Positions 21,484 to 31,539 of a DNA stretch of 64,000 nucleotides are shown one piece after another. The notes under the pieces were generated by a model, which was not told the DNA's origin, made no database searches, and saw only the letters and a program-made list of their open reading frames with translations. Source of the DNA: Datisca glomerata (lineage: Eukaryota > Streptophyta > Magnoliopsida > Cucurbitales > Datiscaceae); assembly GCA_003255025.1 (NCBI GenBank), contig QANY01005401.1:558001-622000 (forward strand), given 5' to 3'. The translations under genes were made by a program, and so were the position numbers. How positions within the stretch are numbered: position 1 is the first letter of the stretch; every line of letters begins with the position of its first letter.

Positions 21484-24400
21484 AATTAAATTTAAATTTA
21501 AATAAATTATAATTTAAAAGTTTAAGTTATAAATTTAAGTGGAGTCTAACAACTCAAACTTTACTCAACTTCATGATAAGCGTATTGGTTCGCATGGTTT
21601 TTTCCCATGATATGAGTCTTCCTGCATATAAAAGTATTAGTTTCTAATCGCTCATCAATTCCTCATAGAAACTTATAAACGTCACGTTATATTGAGTGGG
21701 TGGTAAATGCAGAACTTGGTAGACAGGGAGGGAGAGGGAGAGGGAGAGGGAGAGAATAAATGGCCAATTACGCGTCACCCACTGTGGCAGAGACCAACTC
21801 GAGTGATTCTCTTACTCGATTGAAAATGACACAACTAGGAATCTATTCTTTGTCAGGCTTTGGAAGATTTTTCTCCACACCATCTTTTGCTTAAAGATTC
21901 CAATACATTATCATCATTAGCAATTGAGCAGAGAGCATCCAACTTGACTACTAGACTAATTTTGGTATTGGAGAGATGGTCCCATGGGCAGAGGGTACCC
22001 CAAGTTTTGGAGCTCTTCTTTCTCAATAATTCTACAATTCAAAGGGAATAGTAATGGATTCACTCCCATGGAGGTGGATACCAAATTGTTTCGTAAAGGA
22101 TATCAATAGCTGAAGAGAGTGAATTTTTAGAGAGAGTATGTCAAAGAGTGTACAAACTTTGGCACCCCTTACTCTACATCTTAATTGGCTAAGGATCTCA
22201 CCTTATAATAAGAGTTTTTAACTTCAAATCTCATTAGTTTACTATTTTCAGTTAATTTCAGAATTTTTAGATATAAAAGTCTACGTGTTTCGCTAGTGCA
22301 TTAGAAAGATATTTTAAGTCAATCTGAACCATTAAATTATTTTTAGTGACCTACATCAGTTAATTGTAAAATAAAAAAAACTTTTATTTAATGTACCAAG
22401 TTGATATGAACAATTAGATTGAGAATGAAACATGTCAAAGAAGCATTCCCCAACTCTTTTACATTTTTAAGGTTTCTTTAGTTTCATTCAATTGTTGGTT
22501 TTCTTTCTCTATCAATACTTCAATCAAAAGCATGATATGGTCCATAGTGGAAACCTTCTGTTTCATGCAGCTAGTAAATAAGATGAGCTATAATAACTTG
22601 CAATTTTGGCCTTTTCTTTTCCTTTCATATAGTGTTTATCGACCAAATAAATACATGTTGCCATCATTTTTCATTTCAAACCTCGAAAGGTCTCTTATAT
22701 TTTACGTCCTATTTGAAATAAAGGTTTAAATTTACTTATTCGAAAGGACTTTATTGTCACACATTTATTGGGAAAGTAACCGGGTACTAGATTGTTTGGG
22801 GTTCATAGTCTCAGTATAATTATTCCTACGTGGTTGTGGAAGTCTCCGGATTGTAACATGCATTTTGTTATTCTTTTATTTTTATGATGTTTGTAACACG
22901 CATTTTGTTAGGTTTTGTTAACACGTTTTTATGTTTTCATTTGTTTATTCTATTTATTTTATTTTAGTAATATGTTGAGTTGCTTAGATGATGAGGGCCT
23001 TATAGAAGTGTTAGTATAAATCTCATAATATGAATTTCAGAACAATAAGAAATCGCTTATTGAATTAATCCAATTGTTTTGAGATTTTCAAATTAAGAGT
23101 GACATCTTCATTAGAAAAGGAGACATTGACACATAATCACTAAGTTTGACGCCAGTGGTTAAAATGCTTTAGTGTGTGGTCGAATCGTTCGGGCTTAGCG
23201 TGAGCTTGGCTTCCATTGAGAATACTTATGACCAGTATAATACCTAACCCCATGCAGAGCATGATTAGTAAAACTCTAAAAAGGCCGAGACATTTATGGT
23301 TTTACATAAAAAAAAATGAGATTTGACTAGGGAATTAATTGTGTGATGACCAACACTTGAAGAAAAAGGAAAGTAGATACAGAATTTAGAGACACAAAGT
23401 TCACGTTTGTATGCAAGATGTTCAACATTGTGTGTCCAGGCGTGAGGAAAAATGGTACATATGTTCTAGTGCATGAATTTCAATTTATTTCAAGTCAAGA
23501 TTAATTATCATCATGTTTCATTAACTTTGAGCTGCATGTCTAATTCTTAATTAACATGTTTATTAATGACCATAATTGCAGGGTATTATTGTCTTAAAAT
23601 ATTAATTATGGCTAATTATATGCTTTATTACCTGCTGCACCGACTATTAGATAGTGATTTAACAGTCAAATTTGCTAATTAGTTCATCAAAATTTGTCTG
23701 TTTTAAATTGACAAAATTCGTCTTTAACAACTTTAAATTTTGGAGTAACATTATGTGACATCAGAAAAAACGGAATAATTATATTCATCACAATTTGTGT
23801 TTAGTATAAATTTTATTTTCTAATATAACTAAATCAAAATATTAACGCACAATTAAATTTGAAGAAATAATATTATAAAGGTTAGTGTCTAGTTTATAAA
23901 CGCGATAGAGAAAGACTCACATTATGAGCTAATTGTTGGTGTTTTTTAACCTTTTGGAGTTAATAATATACAATATCACCTAAACATTGATATCAAAACT
24001 GGGTTAGTGATTAAGTCTTAATCTAATCCAGTGTGAAACTAATGATAATTATGAGGAGAAATGGTGTTAAACGATCTCACTTCAATTGTGAGAAATCTAG
24101 TGATCAGAGAGAAATATAATAACAGTTTTTAGAATCAGAAAGTTGAATACCACTAAACATAAATGATTATGTTATTTGAAATGGAAGGAATCACATAACT
24201 TTATGACTAAATATGAAAGTAGTCGCAACCGCTCAACCAAGCAAGGATTTAAAGGATGTTTCTACAATATTGGACGGTACCATACAGAGAATTAATCCAC
24301 ACCATTAAATTATATAATCGGCTTACGTAATAATGATTTAAGTATCGATGAACTAAATGAATTAGTATTAGAATCTTGGATAGTTGGGTGTACGGAGTTG

Positions 24401-25448
24401 GACCACACAACCTGTCAATCATCGCGCCACGTGTACTATATGCACATGTAATGTTGGTGTCACGGTAGTCATAAGCATCAAAATGATGGAATATTTTTTT
24501 AATAATAAGCTTTGCAGAGTTTTATAATAAAGTGTGGAAGGAAAATCATTTTATTATATACTCTATAATATATTTTTAGACTAAATCATTCCAAGATCTC
24601 CTAAAGTGCCATAAAGTTTTCTATTTTTTATTTTGAAAGCCTTGATCCGTTTACAAACAAAGGGGAGGGTGGATTTCGGCTACAGTACAACTATAAAATG
24701 GTTGTAGAGATACTCTTGTTCACACCCAAATCTCAAATTTAGCTGTCACGACCAATTGTACTTGATACATAATGAGACTGTTGCAAATGCAATTAACTTA
24801 TAACAACTGGCTTGGTCATGCTAGTGTCCGACCGGCTCTCATGCTGGCCGAGTCAGATCCAATCCTCTCCTTTATACTGTCTTCACATATGCTAATATAT
24901 ATACATAACTACATATACATTCTGTACAATCTCTGGTACGTTCACGGTATGTTATATATTATCAAACCCTTAACGTACATTTAGAAGGGGGTAGTGGGAG
25001 CAATATGTCTCCTAAAGGGGAGATGTTGATATCAGAGAAGATTAAAGTAGAGCCAACTTTGGAAGGTTGAGACTTAATGCAAAGCATAATTCTACTTGAG
25101 GTTCACGTTCATTAAAGTGAGAAGAAACATTTCAACAAAAGGAAAAAAGCAAAAAAAAAAAGATAAGTAAACCTTTCTTTTGATTCTTCGTTTAATCGAA
25201 CTAGGATAGTAGAATGCAATAAAATTATTATTTACTTGGTTAATAATCGTGAAGTTTGGTCCAATGGAGAATGGTGGAAGGATGACCCGGTTGGCCATGA
25301 CTAGTCGGATGAAACCCAGATACTCATATAACCAAAATAAAAGGAAAAATGATTTAGTGTTGCGAAAAATGTGCCTATAAAAGTTTTATTTTTTTTTTGT
25401 GATAAATAAATAAAGAATTTACCGGATAATTATAAGATTACGAAGATT
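21484..25448. other. Long AT-rich intergenic stretch, no gene recognised
   Basis: A short GGGAGA microsatellite lies at about 21726-21757 and a CACGTG G-box at about 24427. No exon series, transposon ends or RNA gene were found. The frames at 21860-22051, 22532-22729 and 24772-24984 have no domain and no splice context that I trust. Confidence 0.45.
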
Positions 25449-25835
25449 AGGGGTGAACACGATTCGATTCGGTTAGTGTATTAAAATCGAACTGAACCGA
25501 AACATTCGGTTCGACTATATGTCGAGCCGAACCGAACCGTGAGTTTCGATTTAATTTGATTTTTCGGTTCAATATTATTAATTAAAAATAATTTTTTAAT
25601 AATTTTTAAATGATATTATTAAAAAATAATAATAATAAATCAAAATTTTGTATCGATTCAGTTCGATATGAAATTATATATAAAAAATTAAAAAATTATA
25701 AATTTTGAACATTTTCTTAATCGAATTGAAGATTCGATTTGACATCTCTATCGAACCGAATCGTAGGGGCTTAAAGAACTTATTAGACTGACCATTTTTA
25801 GTTCAATTCAATTCGGTTTGATTTTAAACACCCTA
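25449..25835. mobile_element. Small Mutator-like MITE
   Basis: The left end AGGGGTGAACACGATTCGAT and the right end in complement TAGGGTGTTTAAAATCAAAC are imperfect inverted repeats followed by GGTTCGG-type subterminal motifs. The 9-mers ACGAAGATT and ACAAAGACT flanking it match at 7 of 9 positions. It resembles the ends of the larger element at 19441-20470, but without the minisatellite. Confidence 0.5.
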
Positions 25836-26131
25836 ACAAAGACTCGTTACGATCAACTTGACTAATAAACATCACTATTCAATTACCACAAAGGTTCCAT
25901 TCCTCTCGTTTGGTGCTCTATACACTATTCGTTTTGGTCCCTCTTATTTACCAAAGTTGTGAAAATTTTTCCCTTACCTCACTATTAAAAGTAAAATTGG
26001 ACACTTTTGTCGAAAGGTATATAATACTTCTTTAAAAAAAAGTATATAATAATTGGAATGGACACGAAGAGTTGTCTGAAATGTTTGACGATAGTCTGAA
26101 AAGAAGGTGAAAAGCCTATGTTATATGTGAA

Positions 26132-26139
26132 CTCTATAT
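26132..26139 (+). promoter_or_regulatory. Possible TATA box
   Basis: A CTATATAA motif lies about 145 bp before the ATG at 26280. It is a weak prediction, since such motifs are common in AT-rich DNA. Confidence 0.25.
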
Positions 26140-26279
26140 AACTTACACGGGTGAACATGTTGATACCAACAAAATAAATTAATTTAATCTAATCTATTTG
26201 CTCAATGGATTAGCACACGATTATTCATCAATCAATTATTCATTCAAAATGTAACAACATAAAGAAGGAAGATTTTATC

Positions 26280-26414
26280 ATGTCGGGAAGAAAATTCTCG
26301 GCATGGATGCTGGCCATTGTGGCCTATGGATTGCTTTTGGAGAAATCCGAGTCACACAAGGCTCAGCCGGTTAGAAGTCAAAATTTAAAATTTTATTTTT
26401 TTTTGTTCACCTAA
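26280..26414 (+). CDS. Short ORF with signal-peptide-like N-terminus, possibly a broken first exon
   Basis: From ATG the frame encodes 44 residues. The start MSGRKFSAWMLAIVAYGLLL followed by EKSESHKAQP looks like a signal peptide: a basic n-region, a hydrophobic core at about residues 8-20, then a polar segment. After residue 30 the frame enters T-rich DNA and ends at the edge of the foldback element at 26403. A possible GT donor follows CAGCCG at about 26370. I do not recognise the family. It could be the first exon of a small secreted protein gene cut off by the insertion, or chance. Confidence 0.3.
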   Translation: MSGRKFSAWMLAIVAYGLLLEKSESHKAQPVRSQNLKFYFFLFT

Positions 26415-27016
26415 TATGTTTTTGGTTCATAAACAATGTACAGAGTTTCACAAAACATGTACATGAGTTCATCAAAATGTGCAAAATTAATAATTTTTGG
26501 AGGGTTCACAAAAAATGTATAGGGTTCACCAAATATGTATAGGGATTCACCTTGAATGTAGTGGTGTTCACTAAAACGTACAAAATTAATAATTCTTGGA
26601 GATGTTCACAAAAAATATATAGAAGTTCACCAAATATATATATGGATTCACCTTGAATGTAGATGAGCTCACCAAAATGTACAAAATTGACTCTGTACCT
26701 TAAGGTGAACCCCAATAGGTGAATCTCTTTACAAATTTGGTGGACTTCTACACATTTTTGGTAAATCTCTTCAAGAATTATTAATTTTATACGTTTTGGT
26801 GAGCCCCACTACATTGGAGGTGAATCCATGTACATAATTGATGAACTCCTATACATTTTTGGTGAAACCCTCCAAGAATTATTAATTTTGTCCGTTTTAG
26901 TGAACCTCACTACACTGGAGGTGAAACACTGTACATATTTGGTGAACCCATATACATTTTTTGTGAACCCCTCTAAGAATTATTAATTTTGTATGTTTTA
27001 GTGAACCTCACTACTA
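26403..27016. mobile_element. Foldback element built of 100-bp units
   Basis: Two units of about 100 bp on the left (26483-26582, 26583-26683) have inverted counterparts on the right (26790-26890 and on to about 27016). Shared blocks are AATTAATAATTCTTGGAG against CTCCAAGAATTATTAATT, and GGTTCACCAAATATGTATAG against its complement. The centre of symmetry is near 26687. The whole can fold into a hairpin of about 280-300 bp arms. No coding potential exists. The class is not determined; a MITE that expanded by unit duplication is likely. Confidence 0.8.
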
Positions 27017-27148
27017 AATTTTATTAAAGATGTGTCTCTCTTTCACATAACTCTTTTCATAAAATCCAATTTCAGACAATAAATTTTCTTTGAAAGAAGA
27101 AACAAATATTTGAAAATATCTTGAAATACATCATTCTCGAAGACAATT

Positions 27149-29155
27149 CACTACAAGAAAATACGTCTACGATAATGGTTATTCGAGTCTATAGCGAGGG
27201 TTTCTAATCGTCAGAATCGATACTGCGACGGTTGTAGAACCGTCGAGATCGCCGTCGTTGGGGTTAAATTACCGATGGTTTTGACAACCGTCGGAGCGAA
27301 GGTTATTTTGATAATTCACGACGGTTTGCAACCATCGCTAAATATTATATACCGTGATAGTTATTAGAACCGTCATAAATGGTGTATATAATGACGGTTT
27401 GCAATCAATGCTAAATATGTAGTCTTATTGCGACGGAACCGTCGCTAATTTGTCCTATTCCAATTTTGCGACGGTTTACGAACCGTCGCAAAAAAACACT
27501 AATTTCACATTCTCCTTCCAATTTCTGCTAATTCTCAAAAATTCCTGCATATTAACACAATTTTAATAGGATATACATTTCCACAATAGTCATAGCACTA
27601 TTATTCTATATATTTACAAAGCGCATAATTATAAAGTATTAAATCATTAATTAGTTATCCAAAACTATAATAGGTTATCAATATAAATTGTTTAATGAGT
27701 TAAAAGTATGAAAATTTCAAATAACAAAATATTTCAGAAGTACTATTAAATAACGTTAAACAACAAAATGTTATCCTGGTTTTTACGAGAGTCTTGCATA
27801 AAATTCATAATTAAGCTTAGCTGGGAGCGTATCTCTGAACATTCAGCATGCACCTGATCATATTTCTCACGCATCTCCGAACATTTAGCCTCTAACTGAG
27901 GCACTCGTGCTCATTGAGCCTCTAACTCAGCTACTCGTGCACGTTGGGATTCTAGCTTAGTTGATAAACGAGTAGAATCTTAGTGGACGATTCCCCACGA
28001 TATTGCGAGAACACTTGGGATGGAGTTACCCCGAGTCCTAATGAACGCACTCATCTAGGATGGTCTGGACACAAATACTTGTGAGAGCAGTTCATTTGGT
28101 GAAATTAGATCACAATCACCATCCGGAAGTTGGCTCATGCGCTCTTTAAGTTTCACCTATAATATAAAATTAAGACTTAGTATGAGTACACATGTAATAA
28201 CTATTTAAAAATTTGGGTTTAATATTACAACTTAAACTTACTGCAACGTTTGCAGTCTCTTCATTTACATAAGTTCCATCTTTCCACTTATGTGAGGCTA
28301 CAAATAGCTCTGTTCTTCATTATAAAATCAGTATATCCAGGGTGATTAGAGCAAATTTGACGACCCAACACATGTAAAATGCAGAAAGGACTGAATCCAT
28401 GTAATCAGAAAATAGAAGACTCATAAATAGAGTACTTTCTCAACAGAAAGAATGACAAGGAGCTGATATTCAAAACCATTAGTCAACAGAGAGAATGAAA
28501 ATGACAAACTCATAGATAACTTTTGTATGTACATAGAGAAGTCCATAAATTTTTCAAAGAGAGAAGAACCACGGTATGAGGGAGAATTGCCTGTTGATCG
28601 AGCTGCGCTGGGGGAGAATCGCATGTTGAGTTGCGTTGGGGGGAAACAGGGGGAAATGGGGAAGAAGACGGGCGACGAAGGGTTAATTTAGGTTTCTTTT
28701 TGCGACGGTTATTAAAACCGTCGCGATAGATGTTTACAGTGTCCTTTTGCGACGCTTCCATAAAAGTCGTTGCCATAGTGATTAAAAAAATCAAAACTAC
28801 ACCGTTTTATTAAATAATCCCTCAAAGCCTTTTGCAACGGTTAGATGAAACCGTCACAAATTTCATAATTAATTGTGACAATTTACACAAATTGTCCCCA
28901 TGTTTCAATTAATTGCGACGGTTCTCCTTAACCGTCGTAATATAAAAATAGAAATATATATTTAATTGCGATTGTTGGTCAAAACCGTTGTCATATGTGA
29001 CCTATTGCGACAGTTAATTTGAAACCGTTGGTAAAAGATGACTAATTGCGACGGTTTAGTAAACCGTCGCAATTTATCCCCCTTTTCAACATTAGCGACG
29101 GTTGCACCAACCGTCGTCGCTATAACCGTCACAATTAAGGGGTTTTCTTGTAGTG
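27149..29155 (-). mobile_element. Non-autonomous CACTA transposon with complete ends
   Basis: The element begins CACTACAAGAAAA and ends TTTTCTTGTAGTG, perfect 13-bp CACTA termini, and is flanked by ATT on both sides (27146-27148 and 29156-29158), the 3-bp duplication expected. Both ends carry many GCGACGGTT/AACCGTCGC subterminal motifs in both orientations. The interior holds a broken Transposase_24 coding remnant on the minus strand and no DDE transposase. Clean ends and few changes in the subterminal repeats suggest fairly recent mobility. Confidence 0.9.
27790..28330 (-). pseudogene. Transposase_24 (Ptta/En/Spm) remnant inside the CACTA element
   Basis: Two minus-strand blocks are visible. 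At about 28240-28330 the frame reads ELFVASHKWKDGTYVNEETA, the Transposase_24 core (F-x-x-x-H, DGT-x-V-N-E). At about 27790-28150 it continues with KLKERMSQLPDGDC, then a coiled-coil-like tail with RARVAELEAQ. The gap between the blocks looks like an intron. Stop codons (at the AEL-EAQ repeat and earlier) break the frame. In autonomous CACTA elements this protein accompanies the transposase; here it is dead. Confidence 0.7.
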
Positions 29156-29164
29156 ATTGAAAAT

Positions 29165-29890
29165 CCGTTGATTTTTTTTTGTTAAAGGGTAAATATACTT
29201 CAAACAAAGAAATTACAAATGTACAAGGACATACCCCGGGCATAAGAAAACAAAGAAAAGGAAATATTAACGCGTAACGCCTAATTGAAAATGCAGTTAG
29301 AAAAATCCCAGTTCGCTTGGAGCCTCAAAAAAATTACATCAGACCTGTCAATATTGTCAAAAGACCAAATTCATTCTCTAACGTTCCTAACTATAGAAGT
29401 AAGTGTAGAATCACTAACTCTAATCCTAAAAAAAATTACATTATACCTGTCAATATTGTCAAACGACCAAATTCTTTCTCTAACGTTCCTAACTATAGAA
29501 GTAAGTGTAGAATCACTAACTCTAATCTTACCATCAATATATCTACATTTTTGCAAGCCAAAGATAATAAACAAAATCGTTAAACACAAGTTCCAAAAGA
29601 GTGGATGAAAAGGAAGAAACTTAGTAAAAGCCAACAAACAGTTTAGTCTTCCTATCCAAGAGTCATGACTTTGAGGAAGGTCAAATAAACCCATCAGCTT
29701 CGTCCACAAATCCCAGAAATGGTCGTAGTTACAAAATAAGTGTTCAACAGATTCAGACCCAGCAACACAGAAGACACAGTCTAGGTTAACAAAATAATTC
29801 TACTTAGGCATATTAGAATGGGTAGCCAATTTATTACAACAAGCTAACCAACAAATAAAACTGGATTTATTACAACAAGCTTTCTTCATT
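29165..29890 (-). pseudogene. LINE 3' end with zf-RVT remnant
   Basis: The minus strand encodes CVFCVAGSESVEHLFCNYDH followed by FWDLWTKL, the C-x2-C ... ESVEHLF-x-C pattern of the zf-RVT domain that follows the reverse transcriptase in plant L1-type LINEs. A stop interrupts the frame just before it. The 3' end reads TATTTACCCTTTAAC followed by an A run on the minus strand, as in LINE tails, and stops within 15 bases of the CACTA target-site copy. A tandem duplication of about 113 bp lies at about 29325-29550. The reverse transcriptase and endonuclease are missing, so it is a 5'-truncated copy. Confidence 0.65.
29325..29550. repeat. 113-bp tandem duplication in the LINE tail
   Basis: Two nearly identical copies share a CTGTCAATATTGTCAAA block, a CTCTAACGTTCCTAACTATA block and AGTGTAGAATCACTAACTCT. 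They differ at only a few positions, so the duplication is younger than the LINE. Confidence 0.85.
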
Positions 29891-30235
29891 CCTATGTTTT
29901 TGCTATGTTCCCACTCTATTCTCAGTCTTTGATAGTAATTATTGATAATTGAACATTGATATATAGATTTATCAATGGAATTACTGATAATTGATAGAAT
30001 TTATCTTAAGAATCTGATTTGTGGTTCAATGTAATTTATGGTTGATTTATGATTAAACCTAATAATTGTCGAAAGATATTTTATATCTTGATATTTCTCT
30101 TTATCTATGTCAAACGTACGTACATACATGCATGTGTGTGTGGGGGAGGGGGTTAAGGTTTTTTCATGTGGAATGATAACGCATGGACTATATATCCAGC
30201 CGTACCTCCCCTCCTGCGTGTGCTCCCATATATCA
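29891..30235. other. AT-rich sequence, nothing recognised
   Basis: The only notable point is a TGTGTG and GGGGGAGGGGG patch near 30135-30155. Confidence 0.4.
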
Positions 30236-30319
30236 ATGGCGGCTTTAGCTCCCTCTTCAACCATCATCATTAATGGCGTGGTTCAAAAACAGGACGTTGT
30301 TACATGCAGTTTAGAATAA
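30236..30319 (+). CDS. Very short ORF, unknown
   Basis: ATG at 30236 opens 27 codons, starting MAALAPSSTIIINGVVQKQD. A TATATAT motif lies about 45 bp upstream. I do not recognise it. It may be the remains of a first exon or chance; no downstream exon is seen. Confidence 0.15.
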   Translation: MAALAPSSTIIINGVVQKQDVVTCSLE

Positions 30320-30589
30320 TTATCTCACAGTATATAGTTAGTTATATATTTCCATTCCTTTTTCCCAACTTCAATCGATTTGGTTGTCGTATCAGCTTAA
30401 AAAGTGGTTAAATTAAGCAAGAACGTGGGGGACAACCCAAAACATTTTAGGAGTATGGTAACTTGTTGGTTCATTTATGATGATTATTGATTTATTTATG
30501 TGGCTCCACTTAAAATTACATGAGATCCAAACAAAAGAATAGATTATATGTGAGGAAGTATATACTCTTAGAAATAACATTTTTTGGGA

Positions 30590-31200
30590 ATTTTTTTTTT
30601 AAGTTTTTGGATCTTGTTTAAGGGTGTCACTCTACCATACAGCGAGTCTTTTTCTGGCATGTACTGGTCGTTTTTGTTGAACACTCCTAATATATTTATC
30701 GAAACTCCAACAAATTTTTTGAAATTTCCTAAACACATTTTTGAAATCTAAAACATTTGTTGAAAACCTCATTTTTTAATTCTCCAAAACATTTGTTGAA
30801 CCCTCGAGTACACTTATTGAGACCTTCAACATATTTTTTTAAACTCTTTAACATATTTTTTGAACTCTATAATATCAATACCAGGAAAAATATTCTCAAT
30901 ATTGAAGAATTTTCTTACCGACCGTGGGTGTTTCATACAAGAAGAGAGAGAAAGAGAGAGAAATTATTTTTATTGTTTCTCTTCTTCATACTCTCTCTCC
31001 TATGTTACTATTACAATGACATATAATTTAGGGTCACCTTCAATGTTGTGAGTATTTTTTTCGACATGATACCGAAATTTTTTATTAAACTCTCAAACAC
31101 ATTTATTGAACCGTGAAACATAATTTAATTTCTGAACACATTTGTTGAACACGACGACATTAATACCGATAAACACCCAACATTGAAGATTTTTTCTATA
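30590..31200. repeat. Degenerate short repeats (about 25-30 bp) upstream of WAT1
   Basis: Variants of ACACATTTGTTGAACCCTC recur about a dozen times in 30680-30880 and again at 31080-31170. They are too diverged to give a clean unit. They end about 340 bp before the WAT1 start codon, and the class is unknown. Confidence 0.5.
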
Positions 31201-31428
31201 ATTTTACTTGTTTAATAGTCAAACTATAGTGACATATTTTATTGACCAAGGATTTCATTCTCTTAAACCACTATGGACAAAAAAACCAATTGGGTTCAAC
31301 CCCACATAATGTAATCAGCTCACATATTTTATTATGTTGAAAAGAAAAAGCAACGTGACAGGAAAAGAGATTGTGGGTCATACTGTCTCCATCCACTCCT
31401 TCACTTCTGATCACTCTGCTTCAATCTT

Positions 31429-31441
31429 TATTATTTATATA
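31429..31441 (+). promoter_or_regulatory. Likely WAT1 TATA box
   Basis: TTTATATATCTCC lies about 105 bp upstream of the ATG, leaving a plausible leader of about 70-80 bases. No other TATA-like motif is better placed. Confidence 0.45.
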
Positions 31442-31539
31442 TCTCCAATGCTTCACTTAATTCTCCAAATCCTTCCTCTTTCATTAATATCTGAAAGTCT
31501 TGATCTGAGCTCTGTTCTTGTTTCAAGAGAGATAAAAAA

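Noticed and set aside
23145..23200. tRNA-like or SINE-like sequence (GGTCGAATCG)
   Set aside because: Only a weak B-box match, no convincing A box, tail or target duplication.
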